From Streptomyces rimosus (GTDB taxonomy: Bacteria > Actinomycetota > Actinomycetes > Streptomycetales > Streptomycetaceae), in assembly GCF_008704655.1 (NCBI RefSeq), contig NZ_CP023688.1, positions 372,001 through 436,000 of the forward strand: a DNA stretch of 64,000 nucleotides, in the 5' to 3' direction. How positions within the stretch are numbered: the first letter of the stretch is position 1; every line of letters starts with the position of its first letter. The notes beneath the pieces are model-generated. The model did not search any database, was not told the DNA's origin, and worked only from the letters and a program-made list of their open reading frames with translations. This document shows, in pieces, positions 26,628-34,179 of the stretch. Position numbers and translations under genes: made by a program.

Positions 26628-27701
26628 TCACAGGGACCGGTTGGTCGCCGAGTCCGCCAGCGTGCGGAGCGCCGCGCGGGCCTCCGGCGGCAGCGGCACG
26701 GAGTCCAGGGCCGCGCGGGCCCGCGCGATCCGCTCCTGGATCATGTCCTCGATGCGCCGGCGGGCGCCGCTGCGCTCCATCCACTGCCGTACGAGGGCGG
26801 CGTCGGCCTCGTCCAGCGCCGGTTTGCCCAGCGCCTCGCGCAGCTGCTGCCCCTGGTCGGCGGACAGCAGTGCGGCGGTGAGCGCGAGCAGCGCGGTGGG
26901 CTTCTTGTCCCGCAGGTCGTCAAGGTTCGACTTGCCCGTCTCGGCCGGGTCGCCGAAGACGCCCAGCAGGTCGTCACGGAGCTGGAACGCCTCGCCCAGT
27001 GGCATCCCGTACGCGGTGAAAACGGCGAGCACCCTCGGGGACGCGCCGCCGAGAGTCGCGCCCATGTGCAGGGGCCGTTCCACGGTGTACTTGGCCGTTT
27101 TGTACCGGGCCACTTCCAGCGATTCGGCGACCTTGGGGACGACGCCTCCCGTCCGCAGCACCTCCAGGAATTCGCCCGCGATGGTTTCGCGCAGCAGCGA
27201 CGACCACAGGGGCACCGTCCGCGCCACATACGCCCCGGGCAGGCCGCAGGTGGCGAAGACCTGTCCCGCGTATCCCATCAGCAGGTCGCCGAGCATCATG
27301 GCGAGCGCGGCGGAGCGTTCCTGGCGCACCTCGTGGGGTGCTCCGGGCGCGGTGCCCCAGGCAGGGGCACCGCTCTCGGCGAAGGCGACGTGGGCCGTGG
27401 GGGCGCCGTGCCGCAGGCGGCTGTCGTCGATGATGTCGTCGTGGGTGCACGCGGCCGCGTGCACCAGTTCCATGGCGGCCGCTGCCTTGACCACGCCCTC
27501 GCAGTCCGGCTGGCCGGAGGCGCGCCAGCCCCAGTACAGGAAGGCGGCGCGCAGCCGCTTGCCGCGCGTCAGCGAGGCGCGCAGCTGCCGGCACAGCGGG
27601 GCCAGTTCGTCCGATACGCGGAGCAGTTCGGCTTCTTCCTCGTCGACCAGCCGCCGCAGGCACGTATCGATCCTCTTCTTGAGCTCTCCGGTGTCATGCA
27701 T
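26628..27701 (-). CDS. Polyprenyl diphosphate synthase (GGPP-synthase-like)
   Basis: 357-residue trans-isoprenyl diphosphate synthase. The first Asp-rich motif is HDDIIDDSRLRHG (~86-98), then KTAKYTVERPL, and the second Asp-rich motif is QLRDDLLGVFGD (~243-254) with TGKSNLDDLRDKKPTAL. Chain length cannot be fixed with certainty; residues before the first motif (MELVHAAACTHDD) resemble GGPP/hexaprenyl types. Its ATG lies inside the 3' end of the small upstream gene (8-nt overlap), so translation is coupled. It is followed by the DUF2236 oxygenase. No terpene cyclase is nearby. Confidence 0.93.
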   Translation of the reverse strand: MHDTGELKKRIDTCLRRLVDEEEAELLRVSDELAPLCRQLRASLTRGKRLRAAFLYWGWRASGQPDCEGVVKAAAAMELVHAAACTHDDIIDDSRLRHGAPTAHVAFAESGAPAWGTAPGAPHEVRQERSAALAMMLGDLLMGYAGQVFATCGLPGAYVARTVPLWSSLLRETIAGEFLEVLRTGGVVPKVAESLEVARYKTAKYTVERPLHMGATLGGASPRVLAVFTAYGMPLGEAFQLRDDLLGVFGDPAETGKSNLDDLRDKKPTALLALTAALLSADQGQQLREALGKPALDEADAALVRQWMERSGARRRIEDMIQERIARARAALDSVPLPPEARAALRTLADSATNRSL

Positions 27702-28008
27702 GCGGCCCGCCGGCCCGCCGCACGGCCCGGCAGGCCATCAGCTCCAGGTAGTTGTCGGTCTCCGGGCCGACACGCCGGGCGGCCAGCTCACCGCGGGTGC
27801 GCAGTTCGTCCACCCCGTCGGCGAGCAGTTCCCGCAGGTCGGAGCGGCGCAGCAGTCCTTGGCCCCGTTCGGCGGCCTGGCGTACGTGGTCGAGCACGAG
27901 GTCGGCGGCGCCGACCGCGAGCAGGAGGGCCTGTTCCAGTCCGGCGGCGGTGTGCCGTGCGGCCGCGCCGAGGGGCGGGGTGTCGCGTTGTTGTCCCTGT
28001 TCGGGCAT
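27694..28008 (-). CDS. Small helical protein leading the polyprenyl synthase operon
   Basis: 104 residues starting MPEQGQQRDTPPLG, almost entirely helical by composition (AAGLEQALLLAVGAADLVLDH, first 20 residues; LRELLADGVDELRTRGELAA). It has no signal peptide or Cys motif. AGGAG stands 8 nt before the ATG. The stop overlaps the synthase start, which points to a linked function, perhaps as a partner of the synthase. I do not recognise a named family. Confidence 0.72.
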   Translation of the reverse strand: MPEQGQQRDTPPLGAAARHTAAGLEQALLLAVGAADLVLDHVRQAAERGQGLLRRSDLRELLADGVDELRTRGELAARRVGPETDNYLELMACRAVRRAGGPHA

Positions 28009-28485
28009 GTCCGGTGCTCCTGTGCGGTGAAGTCCTGTGGGGAGCTTTCAGTGAACCGGCCGGCGGCGGAGCACACGGGGCTTCGGGCGCCCCGTCCCCC
28101 GTGCGAGATCATCGTTTCCTGCGAAAGAGTGATGATCGGCCCGTTGTTCGGTCATCATCGGTGCGGCGCCAGAGCCATCCGGCCGGAGTTCCCGGACCTT
28201 GCCGCCCGGTCCCGTTGCCCGTACGGGCGGGAAACGGGCCACGGTTCGGGCACGGCGGACGCCGGGCCGGACGCTCCGGGCACCGCCCCGCGCGCCCGGC
28301 CCGCGGCATGGCACGTCGGCGTACGAAGCCGAAGCGGGCGGCCCCGCCAACTCGGTCACGCTGCCCGCCCACACGGACACCCCGGTCGTGCTCCCGCGGC
28401 GTTACAACGTCTTCTGTGGCGTGTTCCCCCGCGCGCCCGGGGCGAACGCCCCAGCTCACAGCACGTGAACGTGAGGAGTCACACC
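28009..28485. other. Divergent intergenic region, 477 nt
   Basis: Lies between the leftward prenyl operon and the rightward ECF sigma gene, and must carry both promoters. A TGATGA (28130-28135) / TCATCA (28152-28157) inverted repeat is the only dyad noticed. Open frames here are long only because of GC bias and show no family sequence or good ribosome site. Confidence 0.45.
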
Positions 28486-29061
28486 GTGGAGACACCGCTG
28501 CCGCTGACCGGGCGCGCCAAGGACTCCCGTGCCGTACCGGCCCGTTCGGCGCGACAGGCCGAGGAGTTCCTCGACGCCCTTTACGAACGGCACGGATCGG
28601 CCCTGCTGGGCTTCGCGGCCCGGCTGCTGGACGGCGACCGGCACCGCGCGGAGGACGTCTTGCAGGAGGTGGCGTTCCGCGCCTGGCAGCGCGCCGACGA
28701 CCTCGATCCGACGACGAACGCGCTGCGCCCCTGGCTGTTCACCGTGGTCCGCAACCTGGTCATCGACGGTCACCGCTCGCGCAAGGCCCGGCCCGCCGAG
28801 GTCGGCGCCGCCGAGGTGCCCGTTTCGCCCGTACCCGACGGGGTCGACCGCGCCCTGACCCGGCGGGTGGTGGTCGAGGCCATGCGGGAGCTGGCACCGA
28901 ACCACCGCGAGGTGCTGGTGCACGTGTACTTCATGGGACGCAGCCTCGCGCAGACGGCGGAAGTGCTGGGGGTGCCGCCCGGTACCGTCAAGTCGCGGGT
29001 GTACTACGCGATGCGCGCGCTGCGCGACGGGCTCAGCAGCCGCGGCCTGACCGCCGCCTGA
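28486..29061 (+). CDS. ECF-type RNA polymerase sigma factor (SigK/SigL-like)
   Basis: 191 residues. Region 2: FLDALYERHGSALLGFAARL, EDVLQEVAFRAWQRADDL and WLFTVVRNLVIDGHRSRKAR. Region 4: RRVVVEAMRELAPNHREVLV, YFMGRSLAQTAEVLGVPPGT (helix-turn-helix) and VKSRVYYAMRALRDGL. It matches the actinobacterial SigK/SigL branch. GTG 28486 lies 7 nt after GAGGAG. No anti-sigma gene follows; the next gene is a convergent DeoR regulator. Its divergent position suggests it might control the prenyl-oxygenase operon, which is inference. Confidence 0.92.
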   Translation: METPLPLTGRAKDSRAVPARSARQAEEFLDALYERHGSALLGFAARLLDGDRHRAEDVLQEVAFRAWQRADDLDPTTNALRPWLFTVVRNLVIDGHRSRKARPAEVGAAEVPVSPVPDGVDRALTRRVVVEAMRELAPNHREVLVHVYFMGRSLAQTAEVLGVPPGTVKSRVYYAMRALRDGLSSRGLTAA

Positions 29062-29107
29062 CCGCCCTGGTCGTCGCGCCTCCGTCAGCCGGCCTCACGG
29101 CGCGCCG

Positions 29108-29869
29108 TCACACGCGCAGAACCTGCGGGCCCAGCAGCGAGTAGCGGTGTGCTTCGCCCTGCGGCAGCCGGGTGTCGGTGACGATGGCCTCGAAGTCCGC
29201 CGGCTCGGCGAAGCGGCACAGGCTCACCGCGCCGAACTTGGTGTACACGCCGGAGAAGATCCGGCGCCGGGCCGCCCGTACGGCCTGCTGTTTGACCTGG
29301 CTCACCGCCGGGTCGGGGGTGGTGAGGCCGTACTCCCGGGAGATGCCGTTGGCGCCGATGTACGCCAGGTCGACGACGAACTCGGACAGCATGCCCGCCG
29401 CCCAGTGGTCGGCCGTGGCCACGGTGCCGCCGCGCACCCGGCCGCCCAGCAGCACCACGGTGACGCTGGGCCGGGCGGCCAGCAGCGCAGCGGTGGCCAG
29501 GGAGGCCGTGATCACGGTGAGCGGGCGGTCCACGGGCAGCGCCGCGGCGATGAGCTGCGGGGTGTAGCCCTCGTCGATGAAGACGCTCTCCGCGTCGCTG
29601 AGCATCGACGCCGCGGCGGACGCGATCCGGATCTTCTCCGACAGGTGCATGGTGGTACGGAAGGCCAGGGTCGATTCGTACCCCGCGCTCTCCACCGGAT
29701 ACGCGCCTCCGTGCGTACGCCGCACCAGTCCGTGCTCCTCCAGCACCCGCAGGTCCCGCCGTACGGTCTCCTTGGCCACCCCGAGATCCGCGGCGAGCTT
29801 GCCGACGTCCACCGATCCCGCCTCGCGGGCGGCCTCCACGATGCGGCGCCGGCGCTCCTCGGCCTCCAC
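29108..29869 (-). CDS. DeoR/GlpR-family transcriptional regulator
   Basis: 253 residues. The N-terminal DeoR helix-turn-helix reads RRRIVEAAREAGSVDVGKLA, DLGVAKETVRRDLRVLEEHG and LVRRTHGGAYPV. The C-terminal DeoRC sugar-phosphate sensor has FIDEGYTPQLIAAAL, TVITASLATAALLA, VVLLGGRVRGGTVAT, AYIGANGISREYGLTTPD and KFGAVSLCRFA. Such regulators respond to phosphorylated sugars. No sugar-catabolic genes lie next to it, so the target is unknown. Confidence 0.92.
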   Translation of the reverse strand: MEAEERRRRIVEAAREAGSVDVGKLAADLGVAKETVRRDLRVLEEHGLVRRTHGGAYPVESAGYESTLAFRTTMHLSEKIRIASAAASMLSDAESVFIDEGYTPQLIAAALPVDRPLTVITASLATAALLAARPSVTVVLLGGRVRGGTVATADHWAAGMLSEFVVDLAYIGANGISREYGLTTPDPAVSQVKQQAVRAARRRIFSGVYTKFGAVSLCRFAEPADFEAIVTDTRLPQGEAHRYSLLGPQVLRV

Positions 29870-30179
29870 TGCGCACCCCCGATCCCGGACGCCGGCGACC
29901 GGGCGCTCCGCACTCGTGCCGACTGCTCAACTGGTGTGTGGCATACCGCCGTTTCCTTCCCCCGTACGGCCCTGGCCCCACTTCCTACCGGTATCCGGGC
30001 CGCCCGGTCCGGCCCGTCGCACCACACATCTTGCCCGAACGTGCCCGTTCTCGTACGGGAAGGGCCGTTGCCCGGCCCGCTCCGGGCACGGGCCGCCCGT
30101 ACCGGGCGTGCCCGATCGCCCCGTGCGCACGACCACTTGCTGTCCGACCCGTCCGGGCCCGCGCAGGCGTGATTCGAAG
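29870..30179. other. Intergenic region, 310 nt
   Basis: Upstream of deoR and downstream of the leftward secreted protein gene. It is rich in GCCCG/CGGGC tracts. One stem CGGGCACG (30083-30090) / CGTGCCCG (30107-30114) could be a terminator or an operator. No gene is supported. Confidence 0.4.
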
Positions 30180-30821
30180 TCAGCCCCGGGGCGGCGGCAG
30201 CAGATCAGCGTGGTGGACGGTGTATCCGCCCTTGGTGACGGGGGCGTACGGGGCCGGTGCCATACAGGTGCCGACCTGCGCCTCCGGCGTTTCGGCGGTG
30301 CCGCCCGGCAGCAGGTTCACCATCTCCCAGGAGAATCCCACCCGGTCGCGCGAGCGGCCCTGGTCCGCGCCGCCGTCATGGACGCTGAACCCCAGCCGCT
30401 TGCCCACCCAGGGCGGTCCCCCGGCGCTGACCTTGGTGATGACGGCGGTCAGCGTGGCGGTGTGCGGGCCGGTGACCAGGCAGTCCACCCGGCCTTCCGA
30501 GGTGTACGTGATGTCCCGCCCGGCCGAGTAGTGGGAAACCTTCACCGTGCCGCGGGCATCGGTGGGCAGGCCGGTGGGAATTCCGGGGAGCGGCTTGCTG
30601 TAGGGCGCGGCGTGCGCGTCGAAGGTGAACGAGCGGACGTCATCGTCCTTGACATACGGCAGCGTGAACTCCGCGCTGCCGGTCACACTCGCGTACGCGG
30701 GTCTCGCCTCCCGGCTGCCGGCGTTGGCGCCGGCCGACGTGGCACACGCCGTACTCAGGGTGCTCATCGTGGCGAGGGCCGTAAGGGAGACGGTCACCTT
30801 ACGACGGATGACAGAACGCAT
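30180..30821 (-). CDS. Secreted protein, possible lipoprotein
   Basis: 213 residues with an export signal: positive start MRSVIRRK, hydrophobic VTVSLTALATMSTLSTA, then Cys in STACATSAG, a weak lipobox. The mature part is Gly/Thr/Val-rich and has two further Cys (GRVDCLVTGPHTATLTAVIT; VGTCMAPAPYAPV). These could form a disulfide. No enzymatic motif was found. It resembles actinomycete beta-rich Repetin-like proteins of unknown role, but that comparison is uncertain. AGGAG precedes the ATG by 7 nt. Confidence 0.75.
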   Translation of the reverse strand: MRSVIRRKVTVSLTALATMSTLSTACATSAGANAGSREARPAYASVTGSAEFTLPYVKDDDVRSFTFDAHAAPYSKPLPGIPTGLPTDARGTVKVSHYSAGRDITYTSEGRVDCLVTGPHTATLTAVITKVSAGGPPWVGKRLGFSVHDGGADQGRSRDRVGFSWEMVNLLPGGTAETPEAQVGTCMAPAPYAPVTKGGYTVHHADLLPPPRG

Positions 30822-31131
30822 GGGGATTCTCCTGGTGTCCGGGGGAAGTGCGCCGCGCGGCCGCATCATCGTTGCTGATCAGCGGCCGTCTCCCCATCCA
30901 CCTGGAGTCGTCACTGCCACGCTCGCGTTTCCCCCGCCGGGCACCACGCCGTCATCCGCAGGTCGCACACCGGGCCCGCGGAGTCGCCGGGTCCAGGACC
31001 GGCGCGGCGGACGGATGCCGCGGTACTCCCAGTCGCCGCCGAGGGCCGTGGACAGGTCCCTCCTCCGAGGCGGTCGGCTGGGCGCCGCAGTCGTTCCGTA
31101 TGGGCGTCAGGCCCGCCACGATGTGGTTGGT

Positions 31132-31685
31132 CAGCCGTCCCAGGCCCTCCGCCTCGACGTCCACGACGTGGACGCCCAGCAGGACGCGTTCGACCTCGCG
31201 GTGGCGCGGCACGCGCCGGCGAGTGAACTGCCGCTGCTGGCCGTCTGCCGGGGCTCCAGGTCGTCAACAACGTCGCTCTGGGCGGGACGCTGCGTCAGGA
31301 TGTGGGCGGCGAGGAGGCGGGCCGCCGGCATCGCGTTCACCGCGTCGCGCTCGCGGCGGGGTCGGTGATCGCCAAGGCGATGGCGGGAGCGAGGGCGACG
31401 GCCAGGGCCACAGCGACGGCCGCGGCAGGGCCTCCGGAAGCCGCAGGGGAAGCCGACAAGGTGGAGGTCTCGTGCTATCTCCACCAGTGCCTGGACCGGC
31501 TGGGCGACGGCCTCGCGGTCACCGGGCGCGCGGCGGACGGCACCGTCGAAGCCCTCGAACTGCCGGGCCACCGCGCCTGGTTCACGGCGGTCCAGTGGCA
31601 GCCCGAGGACACGGCGGCCTCCGACGCCGGGCAGCAGGGGCTGTTCGGCGCGCTGGTGGAGGCGAGCCGGGGGCGGGTTTCCTGA
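31132..31685 (+). pseudogene. Decayed class I glutamine amidotransferase (PuuD / peptidase C26)
   Basis: Family sequence begins near 31150 (DVDAQQDAFDLAVARHA, ELPLLAVCRG with the nucleophile Cys). It moves to another frame at about 31254, apparently by loss of one base (LQVVNNVALGGTLRQDVGG, RRHRVHRVALAAGSVIAKAM). It ends VEVSCYLHQCLDRLGDGLAV, FTAVQWQPEDTAA. The catalytic His normally found in QWHPED is Gln here, a second lesion. The N-terminal third is unrecognisable. Confidence 0.75.
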
Positions 31686-31729
31686 CCGGCGGTGCCGGGC
31701 CGGAGGCCGGGGCGCCCGCGGTCACCGCC

Positions 31730-32305
31730 TCAGCTCCGCGAAGAGCGGCGTCCGCTGCGCCGCGGGTGCGGGTCGGCGCCGTCGAGGAGGGCGAGTCGCC
31801 GCTCCTCCCCGTTCTCCTCCGTCTGCATCACGATCTTCCGCAGCAGATCGGCCAGTGTCCCGCACTCCTCGTCGGTCAGCCGCTCGGCGACGAACACCTC
31901 CTCCGCGTTGAACGCGGGGAAGACCTCGGCCATCAGCTGCTCGCCCCGCTCCGTCAGCCGCAGCAGCACCAGGCGCCCGTCGGAGGGGTGGCTGTTGCGT
32001 TCGAGGAGGCCCCGGCTCTGGAGCGTACGGGACACCCCCGTCAGGGTGCCCTTGGAGATGCCCGCCTCCTCCGCGACATGGCGGGTCTCCATCTCGCCCC
32101 GGATCCAGACGACCCACAGCACGACGAACGAGGTCCAGGTCAGTTCGGCGCCCCGCAGCACGGAGTTCTCGAAGTGCTGCCGCACCGCGGCGGCGGCACG
32201 GTAGATGTTCGCCACCGCGACCATCTGCGTGTGCCGGACCGGTGTGTCGCCCAGTTTGGCCTGTACGGCCTTCTCGGTCTCCCGGAGAGAACGGTGCACC
32301 GTCAC
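31730..32305 (-). CDS. MarR-family transcriptional regulator
   Basis: 191 residues from GTG 32305, chosen because GGGGAG lies 8 nt upstream; ATG 32323 would add six residues. The winged helix reads TWTSFVVLWVVWIRGEMETR, HVAEEAGISKGTLTGVSRTL and SRGLLERNSHPSDGRLVLLR. A basic Arg/Ser tail follows (RRLALLDGADPHPRRSGRRS). It lies between a glutamine amidotransferase pseudogene and a P450 remnant, so its original target genes may have been lost. Confidence 0.9.
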   Translation of the reverse strand: MTVHRSLRETEKAVQAKLGDTPVRHTQMVAVANIYRAAAAVRQHFENSVLRGAELTWTSFVVLWVVWIRGEMETRHVAEEAGISKGTLTGVSRTLQSRGLLERNSHPSDGRLVLLRLTERGEQLMAEVFPAFNAEEVFVAERLTDEECGTLADLLRKIVMQTEENGEERRLALLDGADPHPRRSGRRSSRS

Positions 32306-32463
32306 GTCGTGTTCTCCCCGCATCTCTCGCCGTTTCCCGCGGTCCTCCGCCGGGTTGTGTCCGCTCCCGTACGACCGTTGCCGTTCGCGACCCTTACGGA
32401 CTCAGACGATAACCCGCATCGCGCCGGCCCTCCCGATCTCGTCGACGAATCCGACCTCCCCCC

Positions 32464-32606
32464 TGGCCCGCCTCGAACTGCGGGTGATGTTCGAAGAACT
32501 CCTCCCCCGCCTCTCCGACACCCGCCGCACGGCCGAGCCCCGCTACGTCCGCTCCAACTTGGTCAACGGGCTGAAGGAGCTGGCGGTGGAGGTCACGTTG
32601 GCGTAG
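32464..32606 (+). pseudogene. C-terminal remnant of a cytochrome P450
   Basis: The frame encodes LARLELRVMFEELLPRLSDT and then AEPRYVRSNLVNGLKELAVE. These are the helix L and terminal beta-sheet of bacterial CYP enzymes (normally following CxGxxLARxE). The haem Cys loop and all sequence before it are missing. Only about 47 codons survive. Confidence 0.75.
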
Positions 32607-32617
32607 GCACCGCGCCG

Positions 32618-33430
32618 TCAGCGGAAGACGCGCGTGGCCGCCTCCCGTATGGCCTCGGCCAGTTCCGCGGGAGCGGTGAGGTGGGCCGTGTGCCCCTGCC
32701 CGGCGAGCGTGACGATCCGTGCGTCGGGCAGGGCGGTCGCCAGGTCGGCCAGGCGCTCCCGTAGGTGGGCCGGGCTTTTGTCGCCCTGTAGGAGGGTGGT
32801 CGGCACATGGAGCCGTTGGAAGCGCTCGACGCCGACTCCCAGCGCGTCGAGCGCGTCGATGTCGGCGAAGCCCGCTGCCGCCTTCGCGGTGAACGCGGCC
32901 CGCGCCTTCGGGTCCGCGACCATCGTTTCGACCAGGTCAGCGGGTTCGCGGACGATGTACCGCAGATGGATCCGCATCGCCTCGCGGGCGTCTCCCGCCT
33001 CGAACGCCGCACGGGCGCGCCGGGCCGCCTCCCCTCCGGCCAGGGACCGGGTGGACACCGGCGGTTCGTAGAGGAACAGGCCCGCCAGTGCCTCGGGCGC
33101 ACGCACCGCCGCTTCGAGCGCGGCGACCGCGCCCGAGGAGTGACCGGCCAGCAGCGGGGGCCGGCCGAGGAGCCCGGCGATCGCCAGAATGTCCGCCGCT
33201 TCGACGGCCGTCGAGTAGTACGGCGGGGTCGTCGCCCCGGGGACGTAGATACGGCGGGCGATCCTGACCACCCGGAAGCCGTCGGCCAGCGACCGTATGA
33301 CGCCGTCCCAGGACGCGGTGCCGCCACCGCCCCCGTGCACGAGGAGCAGCGGCGGTCCTTCGCCGTCGTCGAGGGCCGTGATCGGTGTGCCACCGACGGA
33401 CGTTGCGACAAGCTCGGCCATGCGCACCAT
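32618..33430 (-). CDS. Alpha/beta hydrolase
   Basis: 270 residues of the alpha/beta-fold hydrolase family. The oxyanion region is LLLVHGGGGGTASWDGVI and the nucleophile elbow LLAGHSSGAVAALEAAV (GHSSG). The acid is near VPTTLLQGDKSP and the His is in TLAGQGHTAHLTAPAEL. Two ATGs (33430, 33421) are possible, neither with a clear ribosome site. It is divergent from the GNAT gene with 42 nt between starts. The substrate cannot be predicted. Confidence 0.88.
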   Translation of the reverse strand: MVRMAELVATSVGGTPITALDDGEGPPLLLVHGGGGGTASWDGVIRSLADGFRVVRIARRIYVPGATTPPYYSTAVEAADILAIAGLLGRPPLLAGHSSGAVAALEAAVRAPEALAGLFLYEPPVSTRSLAGGEAARRARAAFEAGDAREAMRIHLRYIVREPADLVETMVADPKARAAFTAKAAAGFADIDALDALGVGVERFQRLHVPTTLLQGDKSPAHLRERLADLATALPDARIVTLAGQGHTAHLTAPAELAEAIREAATRVFR

Positions 33431-33460
33431 TGTGCGCCACGGGGAAAACCGCGCGCCCCC

Positions 33461-33466
33461 TACGCT
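33461..33466 (+). promoter_or_regulatory. Putative -10 box of a leaderless GNAT transcript
   Basis: TACGCT ends 6 nt before the ATG at 33473, which places transcription start at or next to the start codon. No ribosome site is present, as expected for leaderless mRNAs common in Streptomyces. Confidence 0.45.
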
Positions 33467-33472
33467 GACGGC

Positions 33473-33874
33473 ATGGCGATCACGTACGAGTGGCGGGGCG
33501 ACTTCGAGAACGCGGCCGTCAACCGGCTGCACGCGGAGGGCTTCGGCCACCGGGGCCTGGACATCGACTGGGTGGCGCAGGTCCACCGGCACAGTCTCGG
33601 CTGGGTGTGCGCCCGGCGCGACCGTGACGGTGAACTCGTCGGCTTCGTCAATGTCGCGTGGGACGGTGGTGTCCACGCGTTCGTCCTGGACACCGTGGTG
33701 ACGGCGGACATGCGCCGTTCCGGGATCGGTGCCGGGCTGGTCGCCGCGGCCGTCGGGGGCGCCCGGGCGGCGCGGTGCGAATGGCTGCACGTCGACTTCG
33801 ACGACGAACTGCGCACGTTCTACTTCGACGCCTGCGGGTTCCAGCCGACGAACGCGGGTCTCATCGCACTCTGA
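33473..33874 (+). CDS. GNAT-family N-acetyltransferase
   Basis: 133 residues. Acetyl-CoA binding motif A is VVTADMRRSGIGAGLVAAAV (R-x-x-G-x-G/A), with motif B near CEWLHVDFDDELRTFYFDACGF. The N-terminal strand is ITYEWRGDFENAAVNRLHAE. ATG 33473 has no ribosome site but a -10-like TACGCT just upstream, so it is probably leaderless. Substrate unknown. It is divergent from the alpha/beta hydrolase and shares the 42-nt promoter region with it. Confidence 0.88.
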   Translation: MAITYEWRGDFENAAVNRLHAEGFGHRGLDIDWVAQVHRHSLGWVCARRDRDGELVGFVNVAWDGGVHAFVLDTVVTADMRRSGIGAGLVAAAVGGARAARCEWLHVDFDDELRTFYFDACGFQPTNAGLIAL

Positions 33875-33973
33875 GAACATCCGGCCGGACGAAAAGAAGC
33901 GCGGAAGAATGTGTTTTCCGGAAGGCGGGATTCAGGACGCGCCCGGTCGGCCGCGAACTTACCGGTGGGAACA

Positions 33974-33989
33974 CTAGGCGTTCCTCTAG
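33974..33989. promoter_or_regulatory. Dyad upstream of ccr, partly matching the PimM box
   Basis: In the 305-nt gene-free stretch before ccr, CTAGGCGTTCCTCTAG is a dyad with CTAG ends. It matches 12 of 16 positions of the recalled binding consensus of the polyene PAS-LuxR activator PimM (CTVGGGAWWTCCCBAG). A second, weaker match (11/16) is at 34044-34059. With this degeneracy chance matches are possible. Nothing else was seen in the gap. Confidence 0.3.
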
Positions 33990-34179
33990 TGCCTTCCGGC
34001 CATGATTGGCCCGTCTTTCCGTGCTCCCGCGGGGCGGGTTTTCCGGGGTTCTTCCCAAGGCCGCCCAAGGGGATTACGGGGAGGCGTTGACTCCTCACGC
34101 ACGGGAATGGTGATCACGCGGCCGGAGTCGCCTCGCCCTTACCGCTGCACTGCCGACCCGCCTTTTCCGGAGGCTCCCC

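Noticed and set aside
28009..28485. Open frames in the gap between the prenyl operon and the sigma factor gene
   Set aside because: Arg/Pro/Ala-rich translations without family sequence and without a ribosome site at suitable distance.
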